From Croceimicrobium sp965658965 (GTDB lineage: Bacteria; Bacteroidota; Bacteroidia; Flavobacteriales; Schleiferiaceae), in NCBI GenBank assembly GCA_965658965.1, contig CBFHVV010000047.1, positions 1 through 21,210 of the forward strand: DNA of 21,210 nt, given 5' to 3'. Within the stretch, counting starts at the first letter, position 1. Every line of letters starts with the position of its first letter. Positions 16,394 through 21,210 of the stretch are shown here, in pieces. The notes under the pieces are model-generated. The model saw only the letters and a list, made by a program, of their open reading frames with translations, had not been told where the DNA came from and did not search any database. A program made the position numbers and the translations under genes.

Positions 16394-17860
16394 TTAATTA
16401 GTAATAATAAAAGAGTCTTGTCCGATAAATGATTTTTCGATATTCCAAAGCTGTATATAGTAAACAGCCTTTGACCAATTACCTAATTGAATCGGCTGGC
16501 CTGCTATAAAGCTTCCTGATTTCATAATTCTCCCAGAAGTGTCAACTAGTCGGTAATTGTAAGCAGCACCATCCTCTATAAGAAATACCATTAATGAATT
16601 AGTTCTGCGGTCGTAATTAAGGTTGAAGGAATTGTGAGTAAGCTGCTCCGAAGATCGCCCTTGCCTATCAACTTTTAGCAGCATGGGTTCTCCTGTTGCA
16701 TTCCAAACATCATAATTGTAATTGATATCACCTGCAAGATAGAAACTGCCATCATCATTAGAATAGATACTATAGGGTCTAAATGTCTTGGGCCAATTAA
16801 GTACTTTTATAGCTTGTATTAAAACGCCATCTTTCTCCCTATAGAGATGATATCCAGAATCTTTAGGATTAAACATTAAATAGGCTTTAACTGAATCGCC
16901 TTGCAACCTTTGCCCCCTTATCTCACAGGCTTTGCAAACATTATGAGGCCAAGGTTTAGGGTAAAAAGTAGTGTTCGTATCTCCAAAGCGATCTTTACAA
17001 AAACGAACCTCTTCTGCGCCAAGAGTATCTGCGTAATACCAGCAACTATCGCTAATAAGCTGAAGATGACGACTTAGATTCTTTGAATATTGATTAGCAG
17101 CTACTGTATCACTGGGGTTAAAGAAACCGCCAAAATTGGTCTTAATACTATCTAAGTTTTTTCGTCCGCGAGTGAAAAAAATCTGTAAAGAATCGTAAAG
17201 AAATTCGAACTGCCTCTTTTCGACATTATAAAATGATGTTCCTGGTGCTTTTATATCAATTGGAAATTGAAAAGTATCGAGACTACTTAGCTGTTGATTT
17301 AGGGGATTGTAATGACTTAGAATCCACTTTCGATTATTGGTGTATCCTCTGCTAGTCAATACGTAACTACTATCCAGGCTACGTAAAATAAAAATTGAAT
17401 CACCAATTACGGTAGGATTAAAGGTGCCACTCATGAAAGGTAGCCAGTAAGTTGGAATATCGGTCGTATCTTTTAAATCAAGGAAATCTATTGCCATCCC
17501 AACTCGACCGCCTTCAGAGCAACACTCTTGAAAAGTAGTCAGAATTTTATACCGTGAGATTTCAAAAAATTCTCTGTTATTGGCGTAAAACACCCCATAA
17601 GTAAGTAATCTTTTTTCCTGAGTAATACTATCAATACTAGGATAATAAAGGGCATAGTAATAGTTGCTTGTGTTTGGTCCTGGACCATTATAACTATAGT
17701 TTAAATACAGTCGCAATTCATCATCAGCTAAAGGAGTAACCTTGTTAATGCTTTCTGCAAAACCCTTCCCCACTTTACGTGAGAAGCGATTTTGCGATAA
17801 AGCGCTAATACTAATAAAGCAGAGAATTATTGTAAGCAATTTGGAGATACTATCCCTCAT
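16394..17860 (-). CDS. Secreted protein with T9SS type A-like C-terminal domain, paralog 2
   Basis: A 488-residue secreted protein of unknown function, paralogous to the gene at 14546-16045. I chose the ATG at 17860 because the signal peptide starts there (MRDSISKLLTII..., cleavage near ALSQ); ATGs at 17884 and 17908 would add non-hydrophobic residues before it. The mature part keeps YSYNGPG near 56, then SLDTFQFPIDIKAPG and FLYDSLQIFFTRGRKNLDSI, LLKVDRQGRSSE, and a tail YNYRLVDTSGR...YYIQLWN...GQDSFIITN that fits a T9SS type A domain. It carries more cysteines than paralog 1 (for example ECCSEGG and VCKACEIRG), suggesting structural divergence. Identity between the two proteins appears to be only about a quarter to a third. 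Its 3' end adjoins the methyltransferase fossil. Confidence 0.78.
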   Translation of the reverse strand: MRDSISKLLTIILCFISISALSQNRFSRKVGKGFAESINKVTPLADDELRLYLNYSYNGPGPNTSNYYYALYYPSIDSITQEKRLLTYGVFYANNREFFEISRYKILTTFQECCSEGGRVGMAIDFLDLKDTTDIPTYWLPFMSGTFNPTVIGDSIFILRSLDSSYVLTSRGYTNNRKWILSHYNPLNQQLSSLDTFQFPIDIKAPGTSFYNVEKRQFEFLYDSLQIFFTRGRKNLDSIKTNFGGFFNPSDTVAANQYSKNLSRHLQLISDSCWYYADTLGAEEVRFCKDRFGDTNTTFYPKPWPHNVCKACEIRGQRLQGDSVKAYLMFNPKDSGYHLYREKDGVLIQAIKVLNWPKTFRPYSIYSNDDGSFYLAGDINYNYDVWNATGEPMLLKVDRQGRSSEQLTHNSFNLNYDRRTNSLMVFLIEDGAAYNYRLVDTSGRIMKSGSFIAGQPIQLGNWSKAVYYIQLWNIEKSFIGQDSFIITN

Positions 17861-18171
17861 ATTAAATACCAGCTTATGATTCATTACTTTCGTTAATAAT
17901 TTAAACACCTTTATACCTAGATCGCACCATTTGTCGATAAAACTTTATAGAATTAGAGCTTTACTTATCGGGTATAAAGTACGATTAAAATTTAAAATCA
18001 AAAATAAGTTTTTGTAATCCGACCAAGCTGACCCCATTCCTTAAGGCAATCAGTATTTCTTGTGCTGGTTTAGCAGAGAATTCCTGGCATTTGACAAGTT
18101 GCAGCTCATAAATCTTGACAAACCACAGAACCACTTTCACAGAGATGATTTAGGGCATTCTTTATACCCAG
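17861..18171. other. Non-coding spacer upstream of paralog 2
   Basis: No convincing gene in either strand. The part next to 17860 must hold the promoter of paralog 2, but I see no perfect TAnnTTTG. A ten-base inverted repeat, GGGTATAAAG at 17970-17979 and CTTTATACCC at 18160-18169, spans about 180 bases of this stretch; its significance is unclear. Confidence 0.5.
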
Positions 18172-18420
18172 CTATACCCGATCAGCATGGTCTAAGCCAT
18201 CTATAAAAATAATATACCCCTTCAGTCCCTTATCTGCTTGTTCAAAAAACTCATCGGAGGTCATTCTATGCGTGGGCTTAGCATGCTTATACTGCCCTTC
18301 GGCTGGGTCTACGGACTCTTTATGAGCAATTTCAATAGCGTGGGAAATATCAGCCCTGAAGTGCGGAAATTCCAAATAATGGTAACAAAAGATTTCGATA
18401 ATCGGATAGAATTTATCCTC
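18172..18420 (-). pseudogene. Orphan reading frame or gene remnant
   Basis: The minus strand stays open for 83 codons between stops at 18421-18423 and 18172-18174. The only start candidates are TTG at 18375, giving 67 residues, and an internal ATG before TSDEFFEQADKG. The predicted chain has a balanced, soluble-protein-like composition (for example EFPHFRADISHAIEIAHKES, then DEFFEQADKGLKGYIIFIDG), unlike typical shadow frames. There is no recognisable promoter, ribosome site or family. It could be a small unknown gene, a remnant of a larger one, or chance. The overlapping plus-strand frame at 18238-18426 looks less protein-like. Confidence 0.25.
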
Positions 18421-18521
18421 CTATAATGAATTTCCTGAATCTGAACGGGGCTATAAATGCTAAAATCCTTTGTAAATTGCCAGTTCTAAGAAGATTTATC
18501 CATTCTTAAAAATCCATCATT

Positions 18522-19331
18522 TTGAGCACCCGAACTACAGAATCCGACAGCCGACATAAAAATATCGATGAAATGCAAACGCGTCAAATACTTGAAGGTA
18601 TAAATGAAGAAGACCATTTAGTCCCTCAAGCCATTGCCAAAGCGCTTGATAGTATTGAAGCTGCAGTAGATCAGATAGCCGATAAAATGAAAAAGGGAGG
18701 TAGACTTTTTTACTTAGGTGCAGGTACTAGTGGACGATTAGGTATCGTTGATGCGAGCGAACTACCGCCAACATTTGGTGCAGACCCCAGTTGGGTAGTA
18801 GGTTTAATTGCAGGAGGAGACGGCGCTATTAGAACCGCAGTGGAATTTGCCGAAGATGATTCTGAAGGGGCTTGGCGCGATTTAGAAATATACAAACCCA
18901 CTAAAAAGGATGTAATTTTAGGAATTGCAGCAAGTGGCACCACTCCTTATGTAATTGGCGGCCTACAAAAAGCTAGGCAAAAAAATATATCGACCGTATG
19001 CATTGTTTGTAATCAAAATTCCCCTCTTGCTCAAGAAGCTGATTTCCCAATTGAAGTAGTCGTTGGTCCTGAATTTATTACCGGATCAACCCGCATGAAA
19101 GCTGGTACCGCTCAAAAACTGGTTCTCAATATGATTTCTACTGCCGTGATGGTAAAGCTCGGTCGCGTTAAAGGCAATAAAATGGTGGATATGCAAATGA
19201 ATAACCATAAACTGGTAGATCGCGCGGTGCGAATGCTGATGCAAGAGTTATCCATTGAAGCTCTTACTGCGCGGGAACTGATAGAAAAGCATGGCAACGT
19301 GCGGACAGCAATAGAAAAATATAAAGCCTAA
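18522..19331 (+). CDS. murQ: N-acetylmuramic acid 6-phosphate etherase
   Basis: MurQ cleaves the lactyl ether of MurNAc-6-phosphate to give GlcNAc-6-phosphate and D-lactate, a cytosolic step in recycling peptidoglycan sugars. The SIS domain is clear: GRLFYLGAGTSGRLG (60-74), the catalytic acid in DASE (Glu80, counterpart of E. coli Glu83) with PPTFG after it, AVEFAED with Glu111 (counterpart of E. coli Glu114), GIAASGTTPYVIGGL (about 132-146) and TGSTRMKAGTAQKL. At 269 residues it is complete but slightly shorter than the E. coli enzyme. The start is TTG at 18522: the family-conserved TTES and NIDEM lie before the first ATG. No PTS transporter, MurK kinase or other recycling gene is adjacent. 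The stop overlaps the convergent peptidase stop by four bases. Confidence 0.95.
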   Translation: MSTRTTESDSRHKNIDEMQTRQILEGINEEDHLVPQAIAKALDSIEAAVDQIADKMKKGGRLFYLGAGTSGRLGIVDASELPPTFGADPSWVVGLIAGGDGAIRTAVEFAEDDSEGAWRDLEIYKPTKKDVILGIAASGTTPYVIGGLQKARQKNISTVCIVCNQNSPLAQEADFPIEVVVGPEFITGSTRMKAGTAQKLVLNMISTAVMVKLGRVKGNKMVDMQMNNHKLVDRAVRMLMQELSIEALTARELIEKHGNVRTAIEKYKA

Positions 19332-21136
19332 AGTCCGATTAACATTCGTTTAGAAGGAGTTCTCTTAGCTGCTTTTTCAATAGCATAATAGAATAAACCT
19401 TGTGCACCAGAATGTTCGTATCTTAAATTATTTAAACCCTCTTTTAAATTTAGCTCTTGGGAACTAATCACCTGTCCCTGCGCATCATACACCTTTAACT
19501 CGGCCCTCCCGAGCCATTGCTTATTTTTAACCCACACGCTTAGGCTTGCGCTATTACCAAAAGGATTGGGACGAGGGTCGGAGACCTGAATACCCAATGG
19601 GGTAATAGGTGCTACCTCATGCAAGGAAACTAAATTACAATCAAAAGCATAGGGTAAATTATCGACACTTCCAGCTGGCGTATTTGCCTGAGAGCTACCC
19701 CGCTCATCTTGGCTAAAAGGCCCCATTAAGCCGTTGGAGTCTAAGGCCGCCAGACCTATCAAATATAATTGACCAGCTACTTGGCTAGGAACTATAAAAG
19801 AATTCCCACTGAAACGGTAAATAGAATCATAAGTGCTTCCGCTATAGCCTTTTACGCCCACACGGTATTCTGCTGCTAACACTGGATCTGTTACTTCTAC
19901 CCTTAAACCTGTGGCTTCCTTATGTAAGATAAAATTGGGTACCGCTGGTCCTTCTGCTAATATCGCTGCTGCAGATGCGTTAATCATTGCATTTCGAGCC
20001 AAGTAATTCATATCTACATAAAAGCTATCAATGATACCATCACTATTAAAATCCTCTCCTAAAATATCTTGCGAGGTATGCTGATGATCCCTGTAATTAG
20101 GAGTTCCTGTAGGATTACCATTGCCATGCTCGTGGGCCGAAGTAAACCTTAAGTTCAAATAATCATTCTCGCGAAAGGCAATATGATCCCCACCTCTACC
20201 TGATCTATCTTCCTGATTTATAAGATCAATCTCCATGTTTACCTTCATATTCGGTTGAATCTTTTCTTCATAATTCAACTTCACGGCCCGAGCGTAGCCT
20301 TGATGAGGATTTCGTTCTGATAATGGATTCGAATAAATACGTAAAGTAGTAGAGTCAATATCACCTTCACTAGTGCAACCTGGCGGTGATGCCGTTTCTC
20401 CACAGATAGTTCCGCCGACAATATCGTTATTCAACACAGCTTTAATTTCGATACCTTCAGCCAAGCAGTAATCCGAAAAGGCCCTAGCGCCAATTAAGCC
20501 TTGCTCCTCTCCCGTGGTAAGCATAAAAACTATAGTTCTCTTAAAAGTGTAAGCGCTCATTACTCGGGCCAGCTCCATCACTAAAGCTGTTCCACTGCCA
20601 TTATCATCTGCTCCAGCTGCTAAACAATTGGTATCACATCTCTGCTCACAACGTGAGTCCATATGGGCTGTTAACAATATAATATCCTTAAATGCCGTAT
20701 CGTTTCCTGGTAAAACTCCCATTACGTTTTTCGTCTGGTAAAGTGCTCCACAGGTATTGTTGGTTATATCAAAGTTCAAATATCCTGTTTGCAATCTTTG
20801 CTCGTTGCGAGCACTATAAGACTCCAGCCTATTTTTAATCCATCTGCGTGAAGCGCCAATGCCATAATTGGCAGAAACCGTATCGGAAAAAGTGTGGCGG
20901 GTATGAAAAGAGCTGAGCACTTCAATGGTATATTGTAAGCTATCTGGATTTATCAAATTTAAAAACTCACAACTCAATTGGTCGGTGGCACTAATTGACT
21001 GAGTAGCCTGATAATTAGATGATTGATAATTACCAAGTAAAATCTGTTTTAAATAAGGATCTGATAAAGAGGGGTTTACCTGTGCATGCGCAATTAGCGA
21101 AAAAAGTGTGCTAAATAATAGTAAGAATCTTTTCAT
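19328..21136 (-). CDS. Secreted M28 family zinc metallopeptidase with T9SS type A sorting domain
   Basis: A 602-residue exported peptidase. Residues 1-19 form a signal peptide (ending AHAQ). The M28 catalytic domain spans about 130-390: TAHMDS (His158, Asp160) is the first zinc motif, GADDNGSGT (175-183) supplies the bridging Asp177, TTGEEQG (207-213) the catalytic Glu210 and ligand Glu211, LNNDIVGG a further Asp ligand, and DHQHTSQD the last His. Between the first two motifs is an unusual insertion with three cysteines (163, 167, 171). A fibronectin-like stretch (about 400-495) follows, then a canonical T9SS type A domain (DPRPNPFG ... LKVYDAQGQVIS ... GLFYYAI ... KRMLIGL) that directs secretion through the outer membrane and often anchoring. 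It likely acts as an extracellular aminopeptidase. Confidence 0.93.
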   Translation of the reverse strand: MKRFLLLFSTLFSLIAHAQVNPSLSDPYLKQILLGNYQSSNYQATQSISATDQLSCEFLNLINPDSLQYTIEVLSSFHTRHTFSDTVSANYGIGASRRWIKNRLESYSARNEQRLQTGYLNFDITNNTCGALYQTKNVMGVLPGNDTAFKDIILLTAHMDSRCEQRCDTNCLAAGADDNGSGTALVMELARVMSAYTFKRTIVFMLTTGEEQGLIGARAFSDYCLAEGIEIKAVLNNDIVGGTICGETASPPGCTSEGDIDSTTLRIYSNPLSERNPHQGYARAVKLNYEEKIQPNMKVNMEIDLINQEDRSGRGGDHIAFRENDYLNLRFTSAHEHGNGNPTGTPNYRDHQHTSQDILGEDFNSDGIIDSFYVDMNYLARNAMINASAAAILAEGPAVPNFILHKEATGLRVEVTDPVLAAEYRVGVKGYSGSTYDSIYRFSGNSFIVPSQVAGQLYLIGLAALDSNGLMGPFSQDERGSSQANTPAGSVDNLPYAFDCNLVSLHEVAPITPLGIQVSDPRPNPFGNSASLSVWVKNKQWLGRAELKVYDAQGQVISSQELNLKEGLNNLRYEHSGAQGLFYYAIEKAAKRTPSKRMLIGL

Positions 21137-21210
21137 AGCTGCAATTTAAGATAATAAGCGCCGATTTGGTATTTTGTTCAATCTCATTTTAAGCAACATA
21201 GAGTAAATGA

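Noticed and set aside
18010..18045. Sequence around GACCAAGCTGACCCCATTCC looked like a possible insertion-sequence end.
   Set aside because: I found no matching inverted end, no target duplication and no transposase fragment, so the resemblance is not supportable.
18238..18426. Plus-strand 62-codon frame overlapping the orphan minus-strand frame.
   Set aside because: It starts at TTG, has no promoter or ribosome site, and its composition looks like a shadow of the opposite strand.
1..21210. Search for CRISPR arrays, tRNA or rRNA genes, toxin-antitoxin pairs, integrases and defence genes.
   Set aside because: No regularly spaced repeats, cloverleaf-like segments or such protein motifs were seen.

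Overview
The window looks like chromosome from a marine-type member of the Bacteroidota, most likely Flavobacteriales. The grounds are moderate-to-low GC, Bacteroidota -7 promoter hexamers (TAnnTTTG) at several genes, type IX secretion (T9SS) C-terminal domains on secreted proteins, many lipoproteins with acidic residues after the lipobox cysteine, a DUF5723 barrel, a PorE-like TPR/PD40/OmpA protein and a fused E1 alpha/beta dehydrogenase. I see no phage, integrase, intact insertion sequence, CRISPR array, rRNA or tRNA.

Layout. (1) 1-1177, +: the 3' end of kdsB (LPS core KDO activation), overlapping a DUF2400/TIGR02757 gene. (2) 3091-1174, -: a rhomboid protease, a small exported membrane protein and a TIP30-like NAD(P)-binding protein in one tight operon, diverging from rarA (3134-4402, +). 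(3) 10212-4435, -: an envelope block holding a PorE-like peptidoglycan-anchored protein, then (behind its own promoter) a large lipoprotein, a DUF5723 outer-membrane barrel and a smaller lipoprotein. A run of nine C sits directly before the start codon of the last gene. (4) 10293-14543, +: a small lipoprotein, the fused E1 2-oxoacid dehydrogenase and an RsmB/NOP-type RNA methyltransferase. (5) 14546-17860, -: two paralogous secreted proteins with T9SS-like tails. (6) 17861-18521: a gene-poor spacer with one orphan reading frame. (7) 18522-21136: murQ (+) converging on a secreted M28 peptidase with a T9SS domain (-).

The most informative structure is at 16134-16389. It is a decayed second copy of the last 258 bases of the methyltransferase gene, lying just after the 3' end of the second secreted paralog exactly as the intact methyltransferase end lies after the first. 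The two secreted-protein genes therefore arose by a tandem duplication that also carried the methyltransferase 3' end, and the passenger has decayed into a fossil marking the joint. The secreted proteins appear to have diverged further than the fossil, which suggests rapid diversification.

Gene packing is very tight: two convergent pairs overlap at their stop codons and a third is separated by two bases. None of these three has room for a terminator between the genes. I found no convincing new defence or mobile system in this window.
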